11,289 nt of DNA from a bacterium (GCA_027310845.1 DAIDAB010000051.1:1-11289), one strand, 5' to 3'. Shown: positions 1 to 6,839, counted from the stretch's first letter. Program-made: numbers and translations. Notes: generated from the sequence alone by a model not told the origin.

Positions 1-51
1 CTTGAGAAACTCGACAAAAATGTCCTTGATCTTTGCTTGAGTGTATTCCAT
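1..51 (-). CDS. N-terminal fragment of probable replicative helicase MCM (partial)
   Basis: The ATG at 51-49 on the minus strand lies one base after the stop of the GINS gene, and its frame stays open for 17 codons to the window edge (MEYTQAKIKDIFVEFLK). The residues resemble the amphipathic first helix of archaeal MCM proteins, but 17 residues cannot identify a family. The MCM call rests mainly on context: archaeal GINS genes are often followed directly by mcm, and the one-base spacing suggests translational coupling. MCM would be the ring-shaped 3'-5' helicase that unwinds origins together with GINS. The body of the gene, including its ATPase motifs, is outside the window. Confidence 0.5.
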   Translation of the reverse strand, partial: MEYTQAKIKDIFVEFLK

Positions 52-52
52 G

Positions 53-534
53 CTACTTCTTGTGTCCCTCCATTATTCCGATACGCCAGGACTGGAGTAT
101 GTTGTAGACTGCATCGAAAATTTGATATTCTTCTGGAGTCAGCTTTTCCTTGATGTCAGTAGGTGGTGAAAGCGAAGAAGCGATCATAAGCACCTTCCTA
201 AGCCTCAGCTTGATCAAGTCGTAGATCAAAGTCTTTGTTCTGTCAAGGTTCTAAGACTCGCAAGCTGGTTTTCGCCTGCCATCTTCTCCCTGTTAACTGC
301 CTTGAAGACTTCGCTCGCAAAGCTTTCTTCCTGAGTTTCGCAAAGGCCCAACTTTGTCAGCACTTCCGCGACCCATCTCGGAAGCTCGATTACATCTCCT
401 TGATTCACAGAATCAAGATGGATACTCCCCACATCGAGTTTGGGTATGGTCTGGTTCGCTCTCAACCTTGTGCTGGAAAGCAGGTATGCGAATTCGCGAT
501 CGCCGAGCGATTCCAGAACTGAACCTGAAGACAT
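53..534 (-). CDS. DNA replication complex GINS subunit, with apparent frameshift
   Basis: GINS is part of the archaeal CMG-like helicase and bridges MCM to other replisome parts. The first frame contains a GINS B-domain-like stretch (GDVIELPRWVAEVLTKLGL) and then the start of the helical A domain, ending at a TGA at 228-226. The A domain continues at once in another frame (LIYDLIKLRLRKVLMIAS, then LTPEEYQIFDAVYNIL) down to a TAG at 55-53. Adding one base near 228-233 restores a single frame of about 160 residues, close to the usual size of archaeal GINS. I chose the ATG at 534 because a TATA-like element lies about 36 bp upstream. A TTG at 588 would add 18 residues but would put the start upstream of that element. 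The gene is divergent from RfcS and one base from the probable mcm. A sequencing error is more likely than loss of an essential gene. The family call is from residue pattern and context. Confidence 0.72.
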
Positions 535-565
535 TCGCGAGCCAGCAGAGTGCTCGTTCTGCACT

Positions 566-573
566 GATATAAG
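566..573 (-). promoter_or_regulatory. TATA-like box for the GINS-mcm operon
   Basis: On the minus strand the sequence reads AAACTTATATCAG. It is centred about 36 bp upstream of the ATG at 534, which would give a leader of about 10 nt. The same spacing is seen at the UbiA gene. This is a pattern match only. Confidence 0.35.
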
Positions 574-713
574 TTTGGGAGTCGCCAATCACAACTTCCG
601 GCAATCCAATCTCAAAGAAGTGCCGCATGAGTCCAAAACCTTATTCGTTCCTCGAAAACATAGTGGGAATCAACCGCAATAACGATACTCTTTCCGGTAG
701 GTAATACGATTCT

Positions 714-1736
714 TTGAGCAAGAAAAGCATCCCAAGCGACGATGATGAGAAGGTCATCACAGATTCCGAGCACCTGATGTGGGTGGAAAAGTACCGTCCT
801 CAGTCGCTCTCTGAAGTGTTCAACCAAAAGGAGGTAATTAGCAGGCTTGAAGCAATCGTTGCAAGACCGAACGAGATGCCACATTTGTTGTTCGCGGGCC
901 CACCGGGAACAGGGAAGACCACCGTTGCACTGTGCCTTGCGCGGGAGATAATGAAGGAATACTGGAGAGAATACACGCTTGAGCTGAACGCCTCAAACGA
1001 GCGAGGGATCGACACTGTCCGGATGAGAATAAAGAACTTTGCTAGCTACGCTGATCGAAGAGAAGGAGTTCCATTTAGAATAGTACTTCTTGATGAGTCA
1101 GACTCCATGACAAACGATGCGCAAACTGCCCTGAGACGAATAATGGAAGAGAGCTCGAAAACTACAAGATTCATCCTCACCGCAAACTACAGTTCCAACA
1201 TCATCGAACCAATCCAGAGCCGCTGCGCAGTGTTTCGCTTTTCCCCTCTGAGGCAGGAAGATGTTGTGAATTATCTAGAAGGAATTTGCAAGAAAGAAGG
1301 CGTAAGATACGAAAGAAATGCACTTTCGCTGATATATCAATCCACCGAGGGAGACATGCGCCACGCTCTGAATATGCTTCAGTCGGCCTCGACGCTTGGC
1401 GAAATCGATTCTGCTAGTGTGAATCGTGTGACTGGAATCTCTGGCAAGAGCAAGGTGGCCGGTGTGATCGATACTGCATTTGCTGGAGACTTTCTCGGGG
1501 CAAGGAACAAAATGATTGAGCTCTTGCAGGTGAGCGGGATGTCAGAGCATGATTTCATAAAGTATGCGAACGAAGCGCTCTCGAAATCCGATTATGCTTC
1601 CTCTATTGAAGCAATCCAGGCGACTGCAGAAGCTGACTATCGACTTATGATGGGCTCAAACCCCGACATCCAGCTGAGCGCATATCTGGCGCAGCTTGCA
1701 AAGCTTGGCAAGCAAATGGAAAGGTCCAAGAAATAA
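714..1736 (+). CDS. rfcS: Replication factor C small subunit (clamp loader ATPase)
   Basis: This AAA+ ATPase subunit of the archaeal clamp loader opens and loads the PCNA sliding clamp at primer-template junctions, together with RfcL. Landmarks are the RFC signature WVEKYRPQSLSEV (residues 23-35), Walker A GPPGTGKT (62-69), Walker B LLDESD (125-130), a sensor-1 region around FILTANYSSN (153-162) and the clamp-loader SRC arginine finger (169-171), followed by the lid and a helical collar domain. Walker B reads DESD instead of the more common DEAD; the catalytic Asp-Glu pair is kept. The start is a TTG at 714, preceded by a weak GGTAGGT purine stretch, which gives 340 residues. The ATG at 777, giving 319 residues and starting just before WVEKYRP, is a credible alternative. 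HisRS begins 16 bp downstream. Confidence 0.95.
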   Translation: MSKKSIPSDDDEKVITDSEHLMWVEKYRPQSLSEVFNQKEVISRLEAIVARPNEMPHLLFAGPPGTGKTTVALCLAREIMKEYWREYTLELNASNERGIDTVRMRIKNFASYADRREGVPFRIVLLDESDSMTNDAQTALRRIMEESSKTTRFILTANYSSNIIEPIQSRCAVFRFSPLRQEDVVNYLEGICKKEGVRYERNALSLIYQSTEGDMRHALNMLQSASTLGEIDSASVNRVTGISGKSKVAGVIDTAFAGDFLGARNKMIELLQVSGMSEHDFIKYANEALSKSDYASSIEAIQATAEADYRLMMGSNPDIQLSAYLAQLAKLGKQMERSKK

Positions 1737-1752
1737 TCAGTGGTGCGTAGAA

Positions 1753-3021
1753 GTGGAGTTCCCTCTACCTAGGGGAATGCGCGATATTTCCCCAGAGGAA
1801 TCACAGGCTGCTGAAATTGTTCGCGAAGCATTCACTGAAACATGCAGATTGTTTGATTACAAACTCATGGAACCCTCGAGCCTCGAACTGTTTGAAACGC
1901 TCGCCGCGAAAAGCGGGCAAGCAATCAAAGATGAGATATATTACTTCAAGGATAAGAGCAATCGAGACCTGGGGCTCAGGTTTGACCTCACAGTTGGAAT
2001 GACTAGATACGTTACTTCCAAGCGAGATCTTAGTCCTCCTATCAGGCTCGGTTCGTATTCCTCTGTGTGGCGATACGACGAGCCTCAGTACGGAAGATAC
2101 AGATGGTTCTACCAGTGGGACGCTGAGCTATTTGGGCCTTCAAGTCCCGAAGCTGATGCAGAGATCATAGAGTTCAGCTCATCTTTGTTCAGACGGCTCG
2201 GAACAAACCCGTTGATCGCTATAGGCTCGAGGAGAATTCTCGAATCATATATCACAAACAAGTGCGGAATAAGCGAAGAGCCCAAGGTGCTCGATATGCT
2301 CCGAGCAATCGACAAGCTCTCAAAGAAAAGCGTGGATCAAATCCTGCAAGAGTATTCTAAGAGCTTCTCAAGAGATCAGCTTGAACTAGTCGCGAAGTTC
2401 GCTCAGTTAAGGGGCGAACCGAACCAGGTCTCAAAGGCGCTTTCCGAAAGCGAAATCGAACCTACTCCGCTGCTCGAAATAATTGACGCCCTTAAGACAA
2501 GAGGCGTCAGTGACGCAATACTCGACTTGAGCATTGTGCGTGGGATAGACTACTACACTGACATGGTGTTTGAGGCTTTTGACAAAGACAACTCAAGACT
2601 GGGCTCTCTTTGCGGAGGAGGAAGATACGACTCGCTTCCTGCAATCTATGGCAGGCCCGAGCTCGGAGCGACAGGCGTGGCTGGAGGGGTAGAGCGTGCG
2701 GTGCTTGCTTACAAGATCAAAAGAAAAGAAACAGAGCGGATCTTTGTTGCGCCTATTGGAAAAGAGGCGAAGGTGAGAATTGCAGCTTCCTCGATTGCAT
2801 CAAGTCTTAGACGGGGGGGAATCCCTGCACAGTCTGAGATTGTTGAAAGGAGTCTGCGCAAGATTTTAGAGGCACAATCTGCGCTTGGTACCAGAGCCGT
2901 CGTCATCGTGGGGGAAAGAGAGCTTGCTTACGACTCTGTCAAAGTAAAGTGGATGAAAACTGGCGAGGAAATCACCCTTAAAATTTCGGAACTAGAAACA
3001 GTATTACAAAGCAGCGCCTAA
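1753..3021 (+). CDS. hisS: Histidyl-tRNA synthetase
   Basis: This class II aminoacyl-tRNA synthetase charges tRNA-His. From the N-terminus it shows PRGMRDISPEE (residues 6-16), class II motif 2 as VWRYDEPQYGRYRWFYQW (105-122), the HisRS-specific His-A motif IVRGIDYYTD (261-270), His-B CGGGRYDSL (287-295) and motif 3 GVAGGVERAVL (308-318). A C-terminal anticodon-binding domain follows, from about FVAPIG to the end. The GTG at 1753 gives 422 residues, typical of the family, and starts just before the conserved PRGMRD. An ATG at 1696 in the same frame would overlap rfcS by 41 bases and add a tail unlike HisRS, so I rejected it. The 16-bp gap after rfcS and the lack of a visible promoter suggest cotranscription with rfcS. 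Confidence 0.95.
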   Translation: MEFPLPRGMRDISPEESQAAEIVREAFTETCRLFDYKLMEPSSLELFETLAAKSGQAIKDEIYYFKDKSNRDLGLRFDLTVGMTRYVTSKRDLSPPIRLGSYSSVWRYDEPQYGRYRWFYQWDAELFGPSSPEADAEIIEFSSSLFRRLGTNPLIAIGSRRILESYITNKCGISEEPKVLDMLRAIDKLSKKSVDQILQEYSKSFSRDQLELVAKFAQLRGEPNQVSKALSESEIEPTPLLEIIDALKTRGVSDAILDLSIVRGIDYYTDMVFEAFDKDNSRLGSLCGGGRYDSLPAIYGRPELGATGVAGGVERAVLAYKIKRKETERIFVAPIGKEAKVRIAASSIASSLRRGGIPAQSEIVERSLRKILEAQSALGTRAVVIVGERELAYDSVKVKWMKTGEEITLKISELETVLQSSA

Positions 3022-3036
3022 TCGAAAATTAAGAGA

Positions 3037-3064
3037 TAGCTCTACGAAACAGTTCGCGGAGCTA
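3037..3064. terminator. Hairpin between convergent hisS and ferredoxin genes
   Basis: TAGCTC (3037-3042) pairs with GAGCTA (3059-3064), and CGAA (3045-3048) pairs with TTCG (3053-3056) around an ACAG loop. The two stems are separated by a 2x2 internal loop that can form one wobble pair. The hairpin lies 16 bp after the hisS stop and 12 bp from the 3' end of the convergent ferredoxin gene. The flanks are AT-rich, but no long T-run follows. It may act as a bidirectional 3'-end structure. Confidence 0.4.
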
Positions 3065-3075
3065 AAGATTCTAGT

Positions 3076-3513
3076 TTACTTTGGCGTAATTTTGATTGCG
3101 ACTGTAGGGCATACAGTTTCGCATGCCATGCAAAAAATGCAATCGGCCTCGCGAATAGGGTCAATCTTGTCAGTTCGATAGGTGTTCCACTGTTCTGAGC
3201 CCTGCTCAATTTTGACATCATTTCCAGAGCCACCCTGGCCGTCTCCCCTGAGAAACCATCCAAAGACATTGACCGGGCAAACGTCAGAACATTGTCCATC
3301 AGCTATGCACGACTCCCAGTCTACTGCCACGTATGTTCCGTGGATTCCGAATTTGGTCGGGTAAGGCTTACCCTCGGAATCGTTTCTCTGGGTACCCTCA
3401 GCCCTTACCTCATGTCCTTCGTGAGTCCCTGTCACAGGATAATCGTTAGGCCTCGATAGAAAGTCCCCATCGATCGGGCGCGGTTTATAATCCATTGCAG
3501 ATAGTTCTACCAT
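3076..3513 (-). CDS. Zinc-containing di-cluster ferredoxin (Sulfolobus type)
   Basis: This is a small cytoplasmic electron carrier, in Sulfolobus the acceptor for 2-oxoacid:ferredoxin oxidoreductases. The match to that family is close. The N-terminal extension has zinc-ligand candidates His31 and His34 (THEGH) and His58 (GIHGT), with Asp118 (IDPI) as the fourth. The first cluster motif is CIADGQCSDVCP (69-80), where the usual second Cys is Asp72, as in Sulfolobus ferredoxin, whose first site holds a 3Fe-4S cluster. The second motif is CIFCMACETVCP (125-136), a full 4Fe-4S set. At 145 residues it is about 40 longer than the Sulfolobus protein. The extra length lies in the zinc-binding extension and in a Gly-rich loop between the clusters. 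The ATG at 3513 has an AGAGGT Shine-Dalgarno-like site 7 nt upstream; an ATG at 3495 is an alternative. The gene converges with hisS. Confidence 0.92.
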   Translation of the reverse strand: MVELSAMDYKPRPIDGDFLSRPNDYPVTGTHEGHEVRAEGTQRNDSEGKPYPTKFGIHGTYVAVDWESCIADGQCSDVCPVNVFGWFLRGDGQGGSGNDVKIEQGSEQWNTYRTDKIDPIREADCIFCMACETVCPTVAIKITPK

Positions 3514-3520
3514 CGGATTG

Positions 3521-3556
3521 ACCTCTGAATAAGCGAAGAAGAATTACTATTTATGG
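3521..3556 (-). promoter_or_regulatory. Promoter and ribosome binding site of the ferredoxin gene
   Basis: On the minus strand a TATA-like CCATAAATAG lies at 3556-3547, about 39 bp upstream of the ATG. AGAGGT (3526-3521) precedes the start by 7 nt. A start of transcription about 26 bp after the TATA box would leave a short leader that includes this site. The site supports the start at 3513 over the one at 3495. Confidence 0.45.
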
Positions 3557-3790
3557 ATAGACATGACGTAACGTCCGAGTCCTATTCACTACTAGTTTGT
3601 ACATTATTTCTCCCGAACAATTGAGTGAACGGTTGCCTAGGACCGCAAGGCGGATGCACAACACTGTAGGCCCATAAGAGTACAAACAGAATAAAGCTCA
3701 GATTTAGAAAGAGATTTCTAGGAAGAAATCATGAACTTTCTGCAACAAAGAATCGGATGGCCTTCAGCAGATTGGGAATGCATTGGGCAG
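3557..3790. other. Intergenic region upstream of the ferredoxin gene
   Basis: There is no convincing gene here on either strand. The minus strand holds GAAATAATGTA at 3610-3600, identical over 11 bases to the UbiA promoter region (5403-5393), and may be a second upstream promoter for ferredoxin. A short hairpin, CCGC-AAG-GCGG, lies at 3643-3653. A 6-bp inverted repeat, GATTTC/GAAATC, lies at 3713-3730, downstream of the zinc-ribbon gene, where it could mark that gene's 3' end. I see no tRNA or C/D-box signature. Confidence 0.4.
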
Positions 3791-4294
3791 CTAGATGTTC
3801 CTCTTCTGGAAGCATTTGGGGCAATAGGTTGCGGCCAAAGGCAATTCAGTGCTGCAAAAAGCACATTTTTCTATCTTCGTGGATAGTACTTTTTGCTCCT
3901 GGACTGGTGTAGTCGGCATCGGGGCTTTCTGCTTCCTGACCTCTATCTTCTCAGCAGTTGTCGATGTTGCCGGAGAAGATGAGGGCGTCATGAATGGTTT
4001 GTTCCTCGGAGCTGTCATAGATACCATTCCTTTGACAATCATTTTGAGAGAGTAAAGACCCAAGACTGATCCTACCCCTATGAAGATGTACAACGGTGCA
4101 AGAACAAAAGGCGTGTAGGGTTGGGGGGTGCATACGCCTAACGTCCCAGCACCGCATGGCGTTGGGTAGATTGCACTCGCATACAGCAGCAGACCGTAAG
4201 CGACCAACAAGAGGAAAATGCCGATCAGGATGTTGAACACTCCGTCTAGCCTCGGATGTGACCCCGAACTCTGAACCTCCTTCTGCATATTCAT
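3791..4294 (-). CDS. Two-TM membrane protein with C-terminal zinc ribbon
   Basis: I do not recognise a specific family. The 167-residue protein has hydrophobic segments at about 19-40 and 63-88, joined by a loop with two cysteines (Cys47, Cys55) that could form a disulfide outside the cell. A Ser/Thr/Pro-rich linker follows (about 95-132), then a zinc-ribbon module with Cys144-x2-Cys147 and Cys158-x2-Cys161 (CAFC...CPKC) and a basic tail. If both ends face the cytoplasm, the zinc ribbon lies inside. The ATG at 4294 has a TATA-like CTTATTA about 24 bp upstream and no ribosome site, so it could be leaderless. It sits 112 bp downstream of the UbiA gene on the same strand, probably with its own promoter. 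Small membrane proteins with zinc ribbons are common in archaea and of unknown role. Confidence 0.8.
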   Translation of the reverse strand: MNMQKEVQSSGSHPRLDGVFNILIGIFLLLVAYGLLLYASAIYPTPCGAGTLGVCTPQPYTPFVLAPLYIFIGVGSVLGLYSLKMIVKGMVSMTAPRNKPFMTPSSSPATSTTAEKIEVRKQKAPMPTTPVQEQKVLSTKIEKCAFCSTELPLAATYCPKCFQKRNI

Positions 4295-4406
4295 CAGTTT
4301 CTATGCTCAAGGGTAATAAGAAATTCGAATCTCACGAAGGATGAATTCTATTTCGTACATTCTGAATGGTCGAGAAACTGCTCTTGGAGACAAGTTACCA
4401 ACTCAT

Positions 4407-5357
4407 TTAGAGCGGTATCAAGCCGATAATGAAGGCAAGCTGGAGAACAAAATGCATGATTCTCATCCTCGATTTTACCTTTCTGCAAATTCCAGGATCG
4501 TCATCGTGACTAATCAGACCGGTTATCGTAATACTGCTGTAACATGACAGCGCAATCAACAGCAACGGGAACATGGCATTCAGGTCTGTGAATCGGAAGA
4601 GGAAAACACCAAGACCAGACAGTGAGAGCGGTATCGCTGTGACGAAAACGATTGTCCGCTTCACTCCCACAACAACTGGGAACGACTTGACTTGAAGGGC
4701 CGTATCTCCCCTCATGTCAGCAATATCTCCTAAGAGGAGTGTCACAAGTGCAAATAATGCGAACGCGATCGCTGCGAAGAATATGGTGACATTCAGATTC
4801 TCTGCTGCGACACCTCCAGTCAAACTGGCAATCGCAGCACCGCAAGCTGCAACTATTAGTTTGTGGGGGAAGCGCTTCTTTGCCTGAACTCGTGGAAGTG
4901 AATAGGAGATTCCAAGGAAGAAGGAGATTGCAAAAAGTGCGAATGTTGCTAGACTCACAATATAAGACATGATCAAGGAAGAGCCTATGCACAGCAGAAA
5001 GACATGCGTGGCATCTTTTCTTGAAACCAATCCAGATGCAAGGGGTCTTGATGGAGAGTTTATTGTGTCCTCCTCTACGTCCATGAGATCATTCAGTACA
5101 TAAATCCCGAGGGTCAGCAAATATCCAGAGGGAAGAAGTAGTGCCAGAGTAGAGAAATTGGGATGCAAGTCCGATGCAATCAAGTAGGCTGCAAATAAAG
5201 CCCACACAAAAATCAAGACACGAGTTTCGGAAACCACCAGGCGTGAGAAGGACTCAGCAAAGTTCGAGATTGAAACCCGTCTCGAGGATTTGGAAGTCGA
5301 TCCATGCCCTCTGAGTCTTACACTGCTTCTGGCAGATTCATAGAAGCTCGAGCGCAT
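4407..5357 (-). CDS. UbiA-family prenyltransferase, possibly DGGGP synthase
   Basis: UbiA enzymes are integral membrane proteins that transfer a polyprenyl group from its diphosphate to an acceptor. In archaea one member, digeranylgeranylglyceryl phosphate synthase, makes the second ether bond of membrane lipids. Two Asp-rich Mg-diphosphate motifs are present: NDLMDVEED (89-97), followed by INSPSRPLASG, and DIADMRGD (211-218). Between them is the typical cytoplasmic loop YSLPRVQAKKR (152-162). Seven to nine hydrophobic helices run from about residue 45 to the end. The first motif with NSPSRPL resembles DGGGP synthase, but archaea carry several UbiA paralogues, including quinone-pathway and heme-related ones, so the substrate is not settled. 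An N-terminal stretch of about 35 residues, rich in Ser and Arg, precedes the family core; no internal ATG would remove it. The ATG at 5357 has a strong promoter upstream. Confidence 0.88.
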   Translation of the reverse strand: MRSSFYESARSSVRLRGHGSTSKSSRRVSISNFAESFSRLVVSETRVLIFVWALFAAYLIASDLHPNFSTLALLLPSGYLLTLGIYVLNDLMDVEEDTINSPSRPLASGLVSRKDATHVFLLCIGSSLIMSYIVSLATFALFAISFFLGISYSLPRVQAKKRFPHKLIVAACGAAIASLTGGVAAENLNVTIFFAAIAFALFALVTLLLGDIADMRGDTALQVKSFPVVVGVKRTIVFVTAIPLSLSGLGVFLFRFTDLNAMFPLLLIALSCYSSITITGLISHDDDPGICRKVKSRMRIMHFVLQLAFIIGLIPL

Positions 5358-5387
5358 ATAGACCTATGATCTAGAAATATCTTGCAG

Positions 5388-5405
5388 ATTTATACATTAT
5401 TTCGG
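5388..5405 (-). promoter_or_regulatory. BRE + TATA promoter of the UbiA gene
   Basis: The minus strand reads CCGAAATAATGTATAAAT: a purine-rich BRE-like CGAAA followed by TATAAAT. The TATA box is centred about 34 bp upstream of the ATG at 5357, giving a predicted leader of about 8-10 nt. This is the best archaeal promoter match in the window. Confidence 0.65.
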
Positions 5406-5479
5406 GCCAATTAAAGGCAATATCTCAAAGCTCTCCTTATGTCTTGGAGGCCGAATGCTCGGAGCTGTCTCTCAAGCAT

Positions 5480-5721
5480 TTAGACCGCTGCGCTCAATTT
5501 TAGCCCTCTCACCTGATCTAGTCTGAACTTGTTTGCGATTTCCTCCAATATCTTCCTCTTAATGAGCTTTGAGCCGGCTCCCAAAATATTTCGAAAAACT
5601 GCGAGGGACTTGCTGGGTACAGCGGAAGGTCTACCTTGTTCAAGCCGTATTCGTTCCTTAGACTCTAGAAGAGGTTGCCCCTTGCGCCTTCGTCGAAGAA
5701 GGGGGAGCGCTCTTTACTCAA
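5480..5721 (-). pseudogene. Small unrecognised ORF broken by one frameshift
   Basis: I do not recognise this protein. From a TTG at 5721 the minus strand reads MSKERSPFFDEGARGNLF and then stops. The next frame is open from 5713 to a TAA at 5482-5480 and ends with a charged, protein-like stretch (VFRNILGAGSKLIKRKILEE, then IANKFRLDQVRGLKLSAAV). Adding one base near 5664-5672 joins the two parts into about 80 residues with no other stop. In the same frame, right after the TAA, an ATG opens a further 22-codon ORF to a TAA at 5413-5411. An alternative start is the ATG at 5771, which encodes 17 residues before a TGA. The ORF follows the regulator gene on the same strand, so cotranscription is possible. 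A sequencing error, a decayed gene or chance are all possible. Confidence 0.35.
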
Positions 5722-5787
5722 TTAGACAAAGCGTTTGAAGAGAGATTTTCGATTGAGTATTCTTCTGCCATAAATCGCAATCAAATC

Positions 5788-6741
5788 TCATCGTATCCTT
5801 GCGCCCCTTGCCAAATCTTCGGCCGTAAGCCGAGGCTCGAATCTCTCCGAAATGGAGTCCTTTAGGGCTCCAGCGGATATTTCTCGAAAGTGCGAGATTA
5901 ACTTCGTTGCAAGAGCTGGACTTTCAAACAGGAGGCCTAGAAAGAAGGAGTACGGATCTAGAGGGTTAACTATCTCTATTCCTACTCTGCAAGAGTCTAT
6001 AACAAGGAAACTATAGGGCAACTCAGCTTCTTTCATGGTCACATTTGGGTGATGACTGAGTTCCTTGAAAACTGCAATTGCTCGCGGGTGCGTCATCAGG
6101 TTTCCAATGAGCTGAATTTTCGGAGAAAGTCCGCTCCGCGGGCTGTGTATGATGTATATCTTGCAACCCCTGTTCGCCGCTGCAAGCGCAGTCTCTGCCG
6201 TGCGGAAGTCAACATATCTGGTGGCAGCGTAAAGATCTGCGGTCATGGTTTCGGCCGACAAGGCCGCTTCAGCGCTCAGCTCGTTCCAAGTACGAAACAA
6301 CCTTACCGGCTTTAAATTTGAGAGGCCAAGCGAGGATTCAAGGTCTTTCAGCACCTCGTGTGAGATCTCATCGATTGCAGTTCTTTCAGGAGCATTCGGA
6401 TCTTTTTTCTTTTTCAGGTCCTGAAGTATCTGGATGCTTGAGCGTTTGAAAAGTATCTGTCTTAGATTTTTGACCTGGTTTTCATAGACAAGGGTCCCAA
6501 GGGCTGTGTGTTTGTACATCCCGTTGTCCTTGCAGACCAATCCGAGATCTATGAGTTCCCTCAGCCTGACGTAATAGCGCTTTTTTGAGAAATTGTGAGC
6601 TGAAAGGACGTCCAGTGATGCATTGATTCCCTCCCCAGCCATGTTGAATATCTCGAGGGAGTCTTTGTTTGCAAGGGCAGAGTGAATTGCCCTCATGTGC
6701 TCGTCCGTGGATTGGATATCGGTGTCCGAGATGTCCGCCAT
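5788..6741 (-). CDS. Winged-helix transcriptional regulator with PLD/TrmB-like C-terminus
   Basis: This is a probable DNA-binding regulator. Residues about 25-90 (counted from the ATG at 6741) form a winged-helix domain of archaeal ArsR/MarR-like type, with recognition-helix region SKKRYYVRLRELIDLGLV and wing YKHTALG. A basic helical linker (about 90-140) and a C-terminal alpha/beta domain (about 145-290) follow. The stretch VDFRTAETALAAANRGCKIY and the later YSFLVIDSCRVGIEIVNP recall the PLD-like effector domain of TrmB-type regulators, without a visible HKD catalytic motif. I prefer the ATG at 6741 (317 residues): a TATATTTTC box lies about 26 bp upstream, the spacing expected for a leaderless transcript. 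An ATG at 6828 gives 346 residues. The gene is divergent from the small gene at 6873, a common layout for a regulator and its target. The effector and targets are unknown. Confidence 0.8.
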   Translation of the reverse strand: MADISDTDIQSTDEHMRAIHSALANKDSLEIFNMAGEGINASLDVLSAHNFSKKRYYVRLRELIDLGLVCKDNGMYKHTALGTLVYENQVKNLRQILFKRSSIQILQDLKKKKDPNAPERTAIDEISHEVLKDLESSLGLSNLKPVRLFRTWNELSAEAALSAETMTADLYAATRYVDFRTAETALAAANRGCKIYIIHSPRSGLSPKIQLIGNLMTHPRAIAVFKELSHHPNVTMKEAELPYSFLVIDSCRVGIEIVNPLDPYSFFLGLLFESPALATKLISHFREISAGALKDSISERFEPRLTAEDLARGARIR

Positions 6742-6762
6742 AGAATAGACTTGGCAGACTTC

Positions 6763-6771
6763 GAAAATATA
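6763..6771 (-). promoter_or_regulatory. TATA-like box of the winged-helix regulator
   Basis: The minus-strand sequence is TATATTTTC, centred about 26 bp before the ATG at 6741, which fits a leaderless start. It lies inside the longer reading from 6828, so it also bears on the choice of start. Confidence 0.4.
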
Positions 6772-6831
6772 GGAAGTTTCTCCAATCGCGGAGAAAATGA
6801 GGTCGTTGGTTACTAATTCGGAAACCATGCA

Positions 6832-6839
6832 TTAATATC
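6832..6839 (+). promoter_or_regulatory. TATA-like box of the divergent small gene
   Basis: The plus strand reads CATTAATATCAG here, about 36 bp before the TTG at 6873. That is the same TATA-to-start distance as for GINS and UbiA. This and the regulator's box make a compact divergent promoter region between 6742 and 6872. Confidence 0.3.

Noticed and set aside
413..628. 71-residue minus-strand ORF over the GINS start
   Set aside because: It is in a different frame from the GINS-like residues and shows no family features. I considered a second frameshift joining it to GINS, but a promoter and ATG inside the GINS frame explain the start better.
1696..1752. Upstream ATG start for hisS
   Set aside because: It would overlap rfcS by 41 bases and add 19 residues that do not resemble HisRS.
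3643..3653. CCGC-AAG-GCGG hairpin as an RNA gene
   Set aside because: The stem is only 4 bp, and nothing around it folds as a tRNA or shows C/D boxes.
3731..3886. 51-codon plus-strand ORF starting MNFLQQRIGWP
   Set aside because: About half of it is antisense to the zinc-ribbon gene; it has no ribosome site or promoter.
4341..4547. 68-residue plus-strand ORF
   Set aside because: Most of it is antisense to the UbiA coding sequence, and it has no family motif or promoter.
5529..5738. 69-residue plus-strand ORF in the gap upstream of UbiA
   Set aside because: It is Arg/Ser-rich with no clear start signal. The minus strand of the same stretch reads as more protein-like.
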